Source: Candidatus Dormiibacterota bacterium (GTDB taxonomy: Bacteria > Chloroflexota > Dormibacteria > Dormibacterales > Dormibacteraceae). From it: 64,000 nt of DNA. Below, piece by piece: positions 36,723-46,331 of this stretch. Below the pieces are notes generated by a model. It searched no databases, was not told the DNA's origin, and was given only the letters and a program-made list of their open reading frames with translations. A program made the translations under genes and the position numbers. How positions within the stretch are numbered: position 1 is the first letter of the stretch; every line of letters starts with the position of its first letter. Location of the stretch: the NCBI GenBank assembly GCA_003139695.1, contig PLJM01000011.1:124001-188000 (forward strand). The letters are read 5' to 3'.

Positions 36723-36945
36723 CCTAACCCGGGAACGGTGCAATCTGCACCATTGGCGACCTGTTGGGGTCGGCAGTGGCGAGGACTGGCTGAGCTGATC
36801 TTTCAGAGCACGGGCTTCGGTATCAACCATTTCGCGGCCCCGCCCGGGACCCATTCGACACCGGGCGTCGGGGTTGCGATTTCACTCGGGCCTATAGTGT
36901 TCGCCGTATTGGCGCTTCGCCGGCGCCGGAGCGTGGAGGAGTTAA

Positions 36946-37110
36946 GTGGCCACAACCAGGCGTGAACCAGTGAAGCCGTCCGGCCCAGCGCGCAAGACCG
37001 AGCGCTCGGCACCGAGGCTATCGCCCGCCCACCCCAACGGATTGAAGAGCAACACCGGGGCCGGCCGAGAGGCCGCTCACCAGAGCCAATCGCGCTACAC
37101 CGCCAAGTAA
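36946..37110 (+). CDS. Small basic protein preceding a second Tat surface protein
   Basis: A 54-residue basic protein (MATTRREPVKPSGPARK at the start), Pro/Arg/Ser-rich. GTG 36946 has a clean GGAGGA Shine-Dalgarno at 36935-36940. It ends 17 bp before the ATG of the coiled-coil Tat protein. The arrangement copies that at 31173-31403, though the two small proteins share composition more than sequence. A TATAGT at 36893-36898 could be a -10 box, but I see no good -35 at 17 bp. Confidence 0.55.
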   Translation: MATTRREPVKPSGPARKTERSAPRLSPAHPNGLKSNTGAGREAAHQSQSRYTAK

Positions 37111-37127
37111 TAAGGAGAGTGAGACAC

Positions 37128-38171
37128 ATGGATCGCACCCAGGAGCTGGAGGAACGGGTTCGGAACCTAAGCCAGACCATCGAAGAGATGCGAAGCCGCA
37201 TGGCGAGGCTGGAAGGTCGGGACCCGGCCTTGGCGGTCGAGAAGCACAGCGACCGGCGCGGATTCCTTAGGCTCGGTGCGGGCGCGGTCCTTGGAGCCCT
37301 TGGTTGGGCCGCGGTGAGAGCGGTCCCGGCCTCCGCGGCCACCGGCGGAAGCATGGTCCTGGGCAACCCCAACTCGGCCGATGCTGCAACCACTCTTATA
37401 ACCACCGGCGCCGACCCGCAAGTGCTTGGGGTCGAGGCCGCCGGCACTACCTGGGTCGAGGGAACCACAGGGACCTTCACGGCCCCACTCCAGGGCCTGG
37501 GCACCGGTCAGGGCGCTAGCACAACTTTGGTCGACGGCGTCGATGGCTGGGCCGGCGGAACCAAGGGCGCTGGGGTTTATGGCCTCTCCGACACCGGCTA
37601 TGGAGTCATCGGCGAGAGCAACCAGGGCATCGGCCTCTACGCGCGCACCTCGGGCCGCATTCGCCAGGACGGCCTGCTCGCTGCTGGGCTGCCTGGGTAT
37701 ATCCCCAACCCGTTCGAGCAGGTCCGCGACCTGAACGGTGTGTTGTGGATTTCCGACGTGACCGGAGCGTGGCGCCGCGTGAATACCGTCCGCGTCGACG
37801 CCGCCGATGGCTCGGGCGTGCCCTTCGCCCCGTTCCGCGTCTTCGATACTCGCCTCGCGGGTGGCGCCAGGAAGGGAGCGGGGACGACGACGGTCATTCC
37901 GATCGCAAATCAGGGCGCAGGAGCATCGAACATTCCCCTCGACGCCGTAGCCGTCATGGGCAACCTGACTGCGACCGCCTACACAGGAAGTGGTTTCCTG
38001 GCCCTTTCGCCGGCGGGCGTCGCAGTCACCACCTCGAGCGTCAACTTCATCACTGGCCAAAGCGCCATCGCCAACAGCTTCATAGTGGGGTTGAGTGGAG
38101 GCAGCGTGCAGGTGAAGGTCGCCGGCCACGCGACCCACATCGTGATCGACATCACGGCATACATCCAGTAA
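37128..38171 (+). CDS. Second coiled-coil, Tat-type exported protein with C-terminal LDTR domain
   Basis: A 347-residue paralogue of the protein at 31404-32813. N-terminal coiled coil (DRTQELEERVRNLSQTIEEM), twin-arginine motif SDRRGFLRLGAG with a hydrophobic stretch ending ASAAT (about 40-68), a glycine-rich GVYGLSDTGYGVIGES region, and a C-terminal domain from FRVFDTRLAGG to ITAYIQ that is very similar to the paralogue (GNLTATAYTG, VNFITGQ.AIANSFIVGL in both). ATG 37128 has AAGGAG at 37112-37117. The shared architecture argues for one family of surface structures. Function unknown. Confidence 0.75.
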   Translation: MDRTQELEERVRNLSQTIEEMRSRMARLEGRDPALAVEKHSDRRGFLRLGAGAVLGALGWAAVRAVPASAATGGSMVLGNPNSADAATTLITTGADPQVLGVEAAGTTWVEGTTGTFTAPLQGLGTGQGASTTLVDGVDGWAGGTKGAGVYGLSDTGYGVIGESNQGIGLYARTSGRIRQDGLLAAGLPGYIPNPFEQVRDLNGVLWISDVTGAWRRVNTVRVDAADGSGVPFAPFRVFDTRLAGGARKGAGTTTVIPIANQGAGASNIPLDAVAVMGNLTATAYTGSGFLALSPAGVAVTTSSVNFITGQSAIANSFIVGLSGGSVQVKVAGHATHIVIDITAYIQ

Positions 38172-38195
38172 ATCGGCAGCGTCGATCCTGGCGCC

Positions 38196-39032
38196 TCAGG
38201 CGGTGGGCGTCTCGGGAGGCTGAGCACTGGCGCGTACTTGTGCTCGGCTGGGCCACATCCGCGTCGCCGCGATGAGCAGGAAGACACCGAAGAGCGCGCC
38301 CAGAGCCCTTGCCGGCAGCCACAGGGCGAGCGCGGAGCCAACGATTGCGGCAGGCACCCCGGCGACGGCCATCCACGAGGCCGCGCGGACGTCTACATTG
38401 CCGTTCCTGTTATGGGTCAATGCCCCGATCGCGGCGGTGGGGAGCATGGCGATCAGGGATGTGCCCTGGGCAATCCGTTGCCCGATTCCAAATCCGAGCG
38501 CCAGCAGCGGCACCACCATGACTCCGCCGCCCACTCCGGTCAGGCCACTGACCACCCCGATCGCCAGGCCGCCCGCGGTCATGAGCGCGTAATCCTGCGG
38601 CCCGAATGTCGCCGCGGCCGTCCCGATCAGATGTGGTGCGGTACCGAGCAGCACGTCGTAAAGCTCCTTGAGACCGGCACCGAATAGCAGGATCGCAACT
38701 ATCACCTTGAGAGCGCGGTCGGGAATCCTCTGCGCTGCAAGCGAGCCGAGAAGAGCCCCGACCACGCCGCCGGCCGCCAGGAAGAAAGCCACGCTGAGGT
38801 CGGCCTGGGGTGCGCTCGAGCCGAAGTAGTAAGTCGCCCCGGCGACGATGGCGATGGGCAGGATGGCTGCCAGCGAGGTGCCAATCGCCCGATGCTGGTC
38901 TCGCTTTGCCCAGATGACCTGAAGCGGCACGAGCACGAAGCCGCCTCCGACACCCAGCAGGCCGCCGGCAAGCCCTGCGATGCCGCCGATCGCCGCATCG
39001 CGGCGAGGATTCGAAGGTTGGTCGCCGATCAG
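38196..39032 (-). CDS. TauE/SafE family membrane permease
   Basis: A second TauE/SafE protein, about 278 residues. The first glycine motif GGLLGVGGGFVLVPLQV lies partly upstream of the nearest GTG (38936), and the second is SGLTGVGGGVMVVPLLAL. In frame upstream of 38936 there is no ATG, GTG or TTG before a stop; CTG 39032, 5 nt after the livF stop, is the best candidate start and restores the first helix. The substrate is unknown. Its place just after livF on the same strand suggests co-transcription with the ABC transporter, perhaps for an organic anion. Confidence 0.82.
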   Translation of the reverse strand: MIGDQPSNPRRDAAIGGIAGLAGGLLGVGGGFVLVPLQVIWAKRDQHRAIGTSLAAILPIAIVAGATYYFGSSAPQADLSVAFFLAAGGVVGALLGSLAAQRIPDRALKVIVAILLFGAGLKELYDVLLGTAPHLIGTAAATFGPQDYALMTAGGLAIGVVSGLTGVGGGVMVVPLLALGFGIGQRIAQGTSLIAMLPTAAIGALTHNRNGNVDVRAASWMAVAGVPAAIVGSALALWLPARALGALFGVFLLIAATRMWPSRAQVRASAQPPETPTA

Positions 39033-39036
39033 CGAC

Positions 39037-39758
<722 letters not shown>

Positions 39759-39762
<4 letters not shown>

Positions 39763-40547
39763 TGTCTGACCTGCTCGCCGAGATAGGCGTCGACAACGTC
39801 CGCGTTGGACCGCAGCGACTCGAACGGACCTTCGGCGATCACGGTGCCCTGGGCCATCACGATGACGTGATGGGTGACGCGCTCAATGAATGGCAGATTG
39901 TGCTCGACGACGATTACCGATGTTCCGCTCGCGATGAAGCCCTCGATGGCGAGGGCCATTCGCTCGCCGAGCACCGGATTCACGCCGCCCATCGGTTCGT
40001 CGAGGATCACCAGCTCGGGAGCGGCCATCCGGATGCGGGCGAACTCCACGAGCCGCTTCTGCCCGCCGCTCAAATTTCCGGCTCGCTCGTTGCGAAGTGC
40101 GCTCAGGCCGAACTCGTCGAGGATCTCGCGGGCTTGAATCAGCTCGTCCTCGGCCTTGACGCGGTGCGCTCGTCCGAGCCCGACCAGGCCGCTGAACAAA
40201 CCTTCGCGCCCTGGGTCCCAACGCGCCATCACGACGTTTTCGAGCACGGTGAGCCCAGGCCACTCGCGAGGGGACTGGAACGTGCGGATCAACCCGAGGC
40301 GTGAGATCTGATGGGGAGGAAGACCCTGGATCTCCCTACCCTTGAAGAGCACGGTCCCGCTGTCGGGCAGCTTGAAGCCGGAGATGAGGTCGATCGCCGT
40401 GCTCTTGCCTGCGCCGTTGGGACCGATGAGGCCTGTCACCTGTCCCAATGGAGCTTCGAACGAGCAGGCGTCGACCGCGATGACGCCTCCGAACCGTTTC
40501 GTCAGGCCGCGGACCTCGAGAGCCGGGCCTGCAGTCGGCGTTGTCAC
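39759..40547 (-). CDS. livG: Branched-chain-type ABC transporter ATP-binding protein LivG
   Basis: A 262-residue ATPase partner of LivF. Walker A GPNGAGKSTAID, signature NLSGGQKRLVEFARI, Walker B LVILDEPMGGVNPV and a LivG-type insertion after Walker A (QGLPPHQISRLGLIRTFQ) identify it. Starts at GTG 40547 overlapping the livM stop. Confidence 0.93.
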
Positions 40548-41542
40548 GCGGTCAGTGGCGCTACGTCGGTGGCCGGTTGTGCAGGTTGCCGGTCGACGAA
40601 GCGGCGCTCCGGAAGCAAGCCCTGCGGCCTGAAGCGGAGGAAGAGCACCAGGACCAGGCCGATGATCGCTCCGCGCGCTGCAAGCAGCACCTGTGGATGG
40701 TCGGTGTTGAACGCGCCAACCCCTGGCAGCGACGGCAGGAAGCGCGTCGACTCATTCACGATGAGGCCCATGATCAGCACGCCCAGGGCCACGCCCCTGA
40801 TGTTGCCGCGGCCGCCCACGAGCACCGCTGAGTAGAGAACGATGACCTCGATCGGCGACCAGGCTGAAGTATTGAACGCTGTCAGGTACGCGGCGAAGAG
40901 CGCTCCGGCGAAGCCGCCCAGGGCCGCGCCGAGCAGGTAGCCCTTCAACTTCAGCCGGTAGATGTCCCGTCCGAACGCCGCTGCGGCACGCTCGTCCTCG
41001 CGCAGCGTCCGTAAAGCCATGCCGAATCGGCTGCTCGAGACGCGGGACATCAAAAAGTAGACGAGGGCGAACATCACCAGGCACAGCCCCATCAAGAAAT
41101 ACTGGTAGGAGAAGTAATCGAGACCGAACCAATCACCCATCGGGTCGAAGAGACCCGACAGTCCGTTGTATCCGTCAAATAGCGGGACGAACTGCCCGGC
41201 GAAGACGTACATGACGTAAACGGCGCCCAGCGTCACGATCGAGAAATAGATGCCGCGAAGGTGGCCCAGCGCGATTGATCCGACGACCAGCGCGACGGCC
41301 ATTGCCGAGATCACCGCGATAACCACAGCGAGCGGATACGGCAGCGTCGCTCCGAGGATGTATTGGGCCGGCGCAATGGGCGCTCCGATGGTGAGGACGA
41401 GGGTCATATAGGCGCCGACTGCGATGTAGCCGTAATAGGCAAGGTCGAAGTCGCCTGACCAGCCCCAGATGACATTGAGCCCGAGAGCCATGATTCCGAA
41501 GATCGCGCCCTCGGTGAGGACGGAGACCAGGTACGCGCTCAT
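40544..41542 (-). CDS. livM: Branched-chain-type ABC transporter permease LivM
   Basis: A 332-residue permease with 8-10 hydrophobic helices. LGLNVIWGWSGDFDLAYYGYIAVGAYM near the N-terminus and the EAA-like loop MALRTLREDERAAAAFGRDIYRLKLKGYLLGAALGGFAGAL are typical of LivM. ATGA overlap with livH. It pairs with LivH to form the membrane channel. Confidence 0.93.
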   Translation of the reverse strand: MSAYLVSVLTEGAIFGIMALGLNVIWGWSGDFDLAYYGYIAVGAYMTLVLTIGAPIAPAQYILGATLPYPLAVVIAVISAMAVALVVGSIALGHLRGIYFSIVTLGAVYVMYVFAGQFVPLFDGYNGLSGLFDPMGDWFGLDYFSYQYFLMGLCLVMFALVYFLMSRVSSSRFGMALRTLREDERAAAAFGRDIYRLKLKGYLLGAALGGFAGALFAAYLTAFNTSAWSPIEVIVLYSAVLVGGRGNIRGVALGVLIMGLIVNESTRFLPSLPGVGAFNTDHPQVLLAARGAIIGLVLVLFLRFRPQGLLPERRFVDRQPAQPATDVAPLTA

Positions 41543-42444
41543 TCGAAGACCGTTCTGCGGGCGTTGGTGAACAGGCCGCGCGGTCGAAACAGGATGACCA
41601 GCGCCAGGATTCCGAACGCGATCGCGAGGTTGTAGCTCGCGCTGATGTAGCCGCCGACAAATGGCACCGGAAGCGCGGGCACCACCTCGAGGACGATGCC
41701 CACGATCACAGCGCCGGCCATGGTGCCGAAAGCCCGGCCGAGACCTCCCGCGACCGCGGCGGTCAGCGTGATGAGAAAGAACCCGAAGCCGAAGTACGGG
41801 GTGAAAGACCCAACAGTCTCAGCCAGGACGAACCCCGCATATCCGGCGATCAGGCCGGCAAGAAAAAAAGTTGCGGCCGCCACCCTCGTGGCGTTGATGC
41901 CTGTGACGCGTGCGAGCTCGCGGTTCTGCGACACCGCCCGCAGCGCCTTGCCGAATTTCGTCCGCGAGATGATGAAGAAGAGCACGACGGTGATCGCGAT
42001 CGCCGAAATGACGATCTGCTGGTCGAGAGGGTTCAGCAGGAAAGGGCCGATCTGCTGAGGGGCACCCGGATCGAGGTTGTAGGCGACGTTCGATGCGCCG
42101 AAGATGATGACCAGCACGTTCTGGATGACGAAAGACAACCCGAGCGTGGCGATGAAGATGACGGTCGGGCTCGCGCCGAAATGGATGAAGGGGCCGATAA
42201 CGCTCGAGTACATCGCCAGCGCAGTCAACCCGCCCGCGAGCGCGGCGGCGAGCGCGGCGGCCGGTGCGCTTCCGGTCCTCTGGTGCACCAGGTACGCCGC
42301 ATACGCACCTATCGTCAGGATCTCGCCGTGGGACACGTTCGCGACGTTCGTCACCCCGTACTGGAGGGTGAACGCGACCGCCGAGAGCGCGAGGATCGAC
42401 GCCGTGACGATCCCGAACCCAAGCGTCAGTAGAGCTGCGTGCAC
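41539..42444 (-). CDS. livH: Branched-chain-type ABC transporter permease LivH
   Basis: A 301-residue permease. VAFTLQYGVTNVANVSHGEILTIGAYAAY is the LivH N-terminal pattern and FGKALRAVSQNRELARVTGINATRVAAATFFLAGL is the coupling-loop region. GTG 42444 has a GGAGG upstream. A 74-bp gap separates it from the binding-protein gene livK. Confidence 0.92.
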   Translation of the reverse strand: MHAALLTLGFGIVTASILALSAVAFTLQYGVTNVANVSHGEILTIGAYAAYLVHQRTGSAPAAALAAALAGGLTALAMYSSVIGPFIHFGASPTVIFIATLGLSFVIQNVLVIIFGASNVAYNLDPGAPQQIGPFLLNPLDQQIVISAIAITVVLFFIISRTKFGKALRAVSQNRELARVTGINATRVAAATFFLAGLIAGYAGFVLAETVGSFTPYFGFGFFLITLTAAVAGGLGRAFGTMAGAVIVGIVLEVVPALPVPFVGGYISASYNLAIAFGILALVILFRPRGLFTNARRTVFE

Positions 42445-42518
42445 GGCCCAACCTCCATTTTGGCGTGGTGCAACGGTCTCAGCGAGACAGCTCGGTCAGT
42501 CGATTCTCCGTCTGTGGC

Positions 42519-43802
42519 TTATGGCGTCGCCGCGGCCAGCGCCGCAGCATCCAACACCTGCACCTGCACCTGCGCGCCGACGACGCTCTGCTGGAACGCG
42601 GCATAGGGTCCGAACACGTTGTGGAAGCTGTTGTAGTCAAGCGGACCGCTGGCGCCGTCGAAGTTGATCTCCGTGCCGGCCTTGATGAGCGCCAGGCACG
42701 ACGGGTACGTGTAGCACTGCGTGCCAGGCGGATTGGTCACGCTCGTCATGGCCGCGTTGATGTCCGGGCCCAGGATGCTGTTGGCCTTGTCGATCGCCAG
42801 CGCCTGGCTGATGACCGCGTCGTAGGCGTAGTTGGCGTTTCCAAGTGGCTGCTGATTGGCTCCGGGGACCACCAGCGCAAATTGCTTGAGGAACTCATCG
42901 GTCGCCGCGCCTGAGACTGACACTCCGTAGACGGAGATGAGGTGGTCGTGCGCCACCTGGTTGCCGATGGCCTTCAAATAGTCGCTGCCACCCGTGACGT
43001 CGGTCCCGACGAACGGGATCGCAAGGTTGTCGAGGGACTTGAAGTTTCGGAACAGCACCGCGGCCGTCGGGGCGTCGGTCTGCGTGAAGATCACATCAGG
43101 GGCGTCGGCTATCACCTGCTGGACGGTGGTCAGGTAGGAAGTCTGGGCGGGGGCGATGGTGTAGGCCTTGACCACAGTGCCGCCGAGCTTGGTGAACGTG
43201 GCCGTGATCGGCGGCGGGAACGTCTGCGCCGCGATGTCCGAGTAGAAGATGAGGTCTGCCTTCTTGTACCCCTTGTTGTAGGCGTACAGCGCCATGGCGA
43301 CGCTCAGCTGCGAGTCCGAAGGGCTGTCCCTCCACAGATACGCGTTGGCGTTCTTGTCGAACAGGGTGCTGCCGCCCTGGAACTGGGTGGTGATCTTGGC
43401 CGAAGTCACGATCGGGGTCACGGCGGCGATCTCCTGCGTCTCGGGGCCGATGATCCCCACCACGTTGCTGTTCGCGAGCAACGCTCGGGCCGCGACCGCG
43501 CCGTCGGCCTCATCGCACTGGGTGTCGGCGTGCTGGAGCACGAGCTGCTGGCCCAAGATGCCGCCACCGGCGTTGATCGCCTTCTGAGCGACCTGGGAGC
43601 CCTGAAGCATGGCTGCGCCGAGGCTCGATAGGCTGCCGGTGAAGCAGGAAAGCACGCCCATGGTCACCGGGCCGGTGGGGAGATGTGAGGTGGAGGTGCT
43701 GGTGCTGCCGCACGCTGCAAGAACGAAAGCTGTTGTGGCGAGGCTCGCCATCAGGCGCCCTGGGCCTGAGTTTCGCTTCGTGTTTGCGTTGACGAGGTTC
43801 AT
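42519..43802 (-). CDS. ABC transporter substrate-binding lipoprotein (LivK-like)
   Basis: A 427-residue extracytoplasmic binding protein of the leucine-binding type. A lipobox LAAC follows the signal sequence (MASLATTAFVLAAC), and GVLSCFTGSLSSLGAAMLQGSQVAQKAINAGGGI is the typical first lobe; QHADTQCDEADGAVAARALL continues it. ATG 43802 is favoured over TTG 43820 because the GGAGG Shine-Dalgarno lies between them. First gene of livKHMGF and divergent from a GntR-family regulator, whose likely operator lies between them. The ligand is unknown; the CoA-transferase genes nearby suggest a carboxylic acid. Confidence 0.9.
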   Translation of the reverse strand: MNLVNANTKRNSGPGRLMASLATTAFVLAACGSTSTSTSHLPTGPVTMGVLSCFTGSLSSLGAAMLQGSQVAQKAINAGGGILGQQLVLQHADTQCDEADGAVAARALLANSNVVGIIGPETQEIAAVTPIVTSAKITTQFQGGSTLFDKNANAYLWRDSPSDSQLSVAMALYAYNKGYKKADLIFYSDIAAQTFPPPITATFTKLGGTVVKAYTIAPAQTSYLTTVQQVIADAPDVIFTQTDAPTAAVLFRNFKSLDNLAIPFVGTDVTGGSDYLKAIGNQVAHDHLISVYGVSVSGAATDEFLKQFALVVPGANQQPLGNANYAYDAVISQALAIDKANSILGPDINAAMTSVTNPPGTQCYTYPSCLALIKAGTEINFDGASGPLDYNSFHNVFGPYAAFQQSVVGAQVQVQVLDAAALAAATP

Positions 43803-43878
43803 CGTGTGTGGTACCTCCAAACCGTCCCAGTGCAGCCGCGTTCCGGGCGAGATTAGTCCAGCCCTGCGGCATTGTCAA

Positions 43879-43889
43879 TGGTTGGACCA
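43879..43889. promoter_or_regulatory. FadR/GntR-type operator
   Basis: TGGTTGGACCA is a perfect TGGT-N3-ACCA palindrome, the half-sites expected for FadR-subfamily GntR regulators. It lies 32 bp before the regulator start and 76 bp before the livK start, so one site could control both directions. Confidence 0.7.
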
Positions 43890-43921
43890 CTGGACCTGTG
43901 TGCCTGTTAAACTCCGCCCCG

Positions 43922-44659
43922 ATGGGCGCGCCACCCGCCGCCTCGCTTCGCCCGCTCGAGCGCAGCCGTCTTTACGAAGACGTGGGCGAGAGGCTGGCCG
44001 AGTTCGTCAGGGAGTCGGACATGGCACCGGGTGCCCAGTTCCCGACGGAGCGTGACCTGGCGCGCCAGCTGCACGTCAGCCGCACGTCGGTCCGCCAGTC
44101 CTTTGTCGTCCTCCAGGCGCTGGGCTTTGTCGACGTCCGCCACGGGGAAGGCGTGTTCCTGCGCCGCACACGCGGCTTTGGCGACTCGCTCACGAAGCTG
44201 CTCGAACGCCGGCGACGACTTCCGGACGTGCTCGAAGCGCGGGAGGCACTCGAGGTCAAGCTGGCAGAGCTGGCAGCGGCTAACCGGGGTACGGACGATC
44301 TCAGCGCCATGAACTCAGCGGTCGCTCGGATGGGGGCGGAGATCAGCACGGGCGGGGTGGGCACCGAAGGCGACGCTGCTTTTCATCACGCCATCGCGCT
44401 GGCCGCGCGCAACGAGATCCTGCTGCATCTCATCGAGGCGATGGCCGAGGTGATTCAGGAGTCCCGCATCGAATCGCTCAGCGAACCCGGGCGGCCGCTG
44501 CGCTCGCTCGAAGCGCACCGGCGCATTCTCGCCGCCATCGAATCGCGAAATCGCGAGGGCGCTGCCGAGGCGATGCGCCAGCACCTCCGGGTTGTTGCAG
44601 ACGTCTCGCTGCTCCGGTGGCAACCGGAACCTTCCGACGATGTCGACGCCGGGGACTAG
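43922..44659 (+). CDS. GntR family regulator, FadR (FCD) subfamily
   Basis: A 245-residue regulator. The winged-helix domain (about 12-85) shows APGAQFPTERDLARQLHVSRTSVRQSFVVLQALGFVDVRHGEGVFL; an all-helical FCD ligand domain follows (EAREALEVKLAELAA, DAAFHHAIALAARNEILLHL, SLEAHRRILAAIESRN). FCD domains bind carboxylic acids, often with a metal. The start is ATG 43922; earlier in-frame codons run into the intergenic operator. It overlaps the carboxyltransferase gene downstream by 20 bp and probably controls both that island and the liv operon. Confidence 0.9.
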   Translation: MGAPPAASLRPLERSRLYEDVGERLAEFVRESDMAPGAQFPTERDLARQLHVSRTSVRQSFVVLQALGFVDVRHGEGVFLRRTRGFGDSLTKLLERRRRLPDVLEAREALEVKLAELAAANRGTDDLSAMNSAVARMGAEISTGGVGTEGDAAFHHAIALAARNEILLHLIEAMAEVIQESRIESLSEPGRPLRSLEAHRRILAAIESRNREGAAEAMRQHLRVVADVSLLRWQPEPSDDVDAGD

Positions 44660-46322
44660 CGTTCCGGAGGGTTCGTCGGGGCGCACCGCCGATGCGTGCG
44701 CGAAATGCGGGGCACCGCTGAACCAATTTCGCGTCTGCACCGGCTGCGGACACTACGCATCGCTGACTGCTGCGCAGAGGATCGACCAGCTCGCCGATCG
44801 CGGCTCGTTTCAAGAGCACGATCGCCACATATGGGCGGGCAACCCGATCCATTTCTCCTCAGGCGTCACCACGTACGAGAAGCAGCTGGCACAGGCGCAA
44901 GCAGCGACCGGCCTCCTTGATGCGGTGGTGACCGGTAATGCGCACGTGATGGGCGTTCGCGTGGTTCTCGTCGTGTTTGACTTCAGGTTTCTCGGCGGCA
45001 GCATGGGCAGTGTCGTCGGCGAGAAGGTGGCGCGCGCATTCGGCTCGGGTCGGCGCGAGCGTCTGCCTGTGATCGCAATCTGCTCGTCCGGCGGAGCGCG
45101 CATCCAGGAAGGGATGGTGGCCCTGTTCCAGATGGCGAAGACCACGTTGTGCGCCGCGAGGTTGCGGGAGGAAGGTGTTCCGCTGCTGACAGTCCTGACG
45201 GACCCGACGATGGGCGGAGTGCTTGCATCATTTGCCAGCATGGGCGACGTCATCCTGGCCGAACCCAATGCCCGCATATCGTTCGTCGGACCACGCGTTC
45301 ACGAGAAGGCGATCGGTGATCCCGTGCCGCCTGGAACTGCGGAGTTCGCACTTCTTCACGGAACCATCGATGCGATAGTCGAGCGCGAGCATCTGCGTGC
45401 GATCCTCGGCCATCTTGCGGCAATGCTCCGTCCGAAGGAGCCGACCCGGGCCAAGGTGCCTGCCGTGCCGAAGCCGTTTCCGCTGGCCGGGTCCGGCCGG
45501 CCGGTGTGGGAGACGGTTGAGCTCGCGAGGCATCCCGCACGTCCGACCGGGAGCGACCTCGCCAACCGTGTGTTTCACGATGTTTTCGAGCTGCACGGCG
45601 ATCGAAGTGGGGAGGACGACGATTCCATCATGGCCGGCATCGGGACGCTCGCCGGCCGCGCCGTCGTGATAGTGGCCCAGAACCGGAACTCCGCGAACGG
45701 CGGTCGCACGAGAGCCAGCGGCTACCGCATGGCGATGCGTGCATTCGCGCTCGCCGAACGCTTCTCCTTGCCGCTGATCACCCTCGTTGACACCCCCGGC
45801 GCGGCCACCGATGCCGAGGCAGAGGGGGCGGGCATAACCGGGGCGGTGGCCGAGTCGCTGGCGCGACTGGGACGCCTGCGAACAGTGGTTGTGAACGTCG
45901 TCGTCGGCGAGGGCGGCAGCGGCGGGGCGCTGGCGTTGTCCGTTGGCGATCGCCTGCTGATGCTGGAGAACGCGATTTTCTCAGTGATCGGACCCGAGGC
46001 CGCATCGACGATCCTGTATCGCGACTCGGCTCACGCCCAGGAGGTCGCGCGCCAGTTGAAGCTCACCGCTCGCGACCTGTTTGGACTTCGTCTCGTCGAT
46101 CGCGTGGTCGCCGAGCAGCCCGTGGCGCATGAGTCGCCCGAGATGATGGGAACGATGGTTCGCCAGGCGCTGGTCGAGGAGCTGGCCGTCCTGGAGCAGG
46201 TGCCGATCAAGACCCTCCTGTCGCGGCGAGAAGCCAAGTTCAGACACACGCACGGACTTCGCGGCCGGCTTCAGCTGTTCATGCGGTCCTCGTCGGACGC
46301 GAATGCCGCGCAGGCCCAGTAG
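44640..46322 (+). CDS. AccD-AccA fusion carboxyltransferase
   Basis: A 560-residue single-chain carboxyltransferase. The AccD half has a four-cysteine zinc ribbon (C20-x2-C23, C33-x2-C36), SGGARIQEGMVALFQMAKT and VLTDPTMGGVLASFA. The AccA half (from about 280) has HGDRSGEDDDSIMAGIG, LVDTPGAATDAEAEGAG and VVVGEGGSGGALALSVGDRLLMLENA. Such fusions serve as acetyl-CoA carboxylase transferase, but no biotin carboxylase or carrier is adjacent. In a catabolic island it could instead act on another acyl-CoA or in decarboxylation. ATG 44640 overlaps the regulator gene. Confidence 0.88.
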   Translation: MSTPGTSVPEGSSGRTADACAKCGAPLNQFRVCTGCGHYASLTAAQRIDQLADRGSFQEHDRHIWAGNPIHFSSGVTTYEKQLAQAQAATGLLDAVVTGNAHVMGVRVVLVVFDFRFLGGSMGSVVGEKVARAFGSGRRERLPVIAICSSGGARIQEGMVALFQMAKTTLCAARLREEGVPLLTVLTDPTMGGVLASFASMGDVILAEPNARISFVGPRVHEKAIGDPVPPGTAEFALLHGTIDAIVEREHLRAILGHLAAMLRPKEPTRAKVPAVPKPFPLAGSGRPVWETVELARHPARPTGSDLANRVFHDVFELHGDRSGEDDDSIMAGIGTLAGRAVVIVAQNRNSANGGRTRASGYRMAMRAFALAERFSLPLITLVDTPGAATDAEAEGAGITGAVAESLARLGRLRTVVVNVVVGEGGSGGALALSVGDRLLMLENAIFSVIGPEAASTILYRDSAHAQEVARQLKLTARDLFGLRLVDRVVAEQPVAHESPEMMGTMVRQALVEELAVLEQVPIKTLLSRREAKFRHTHGLRGRLQLFMRSSSDANAAQAQ

Positions 46323-46331
46323 GCCCGATCA

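Noticed and set aside
36893-36898. TATAGT as the promoter of the second small-basic/Tat pair
   Set aside because: No acceptable -35 lies 16-18 bp upstream, so I did not list it as a promoter.
42476-42488. GTCTC/GAGAC hairpin between livK and livH as an attenuator
   Set aside because: The stem is only 5 bp and lacks a T run; too weak to claim.
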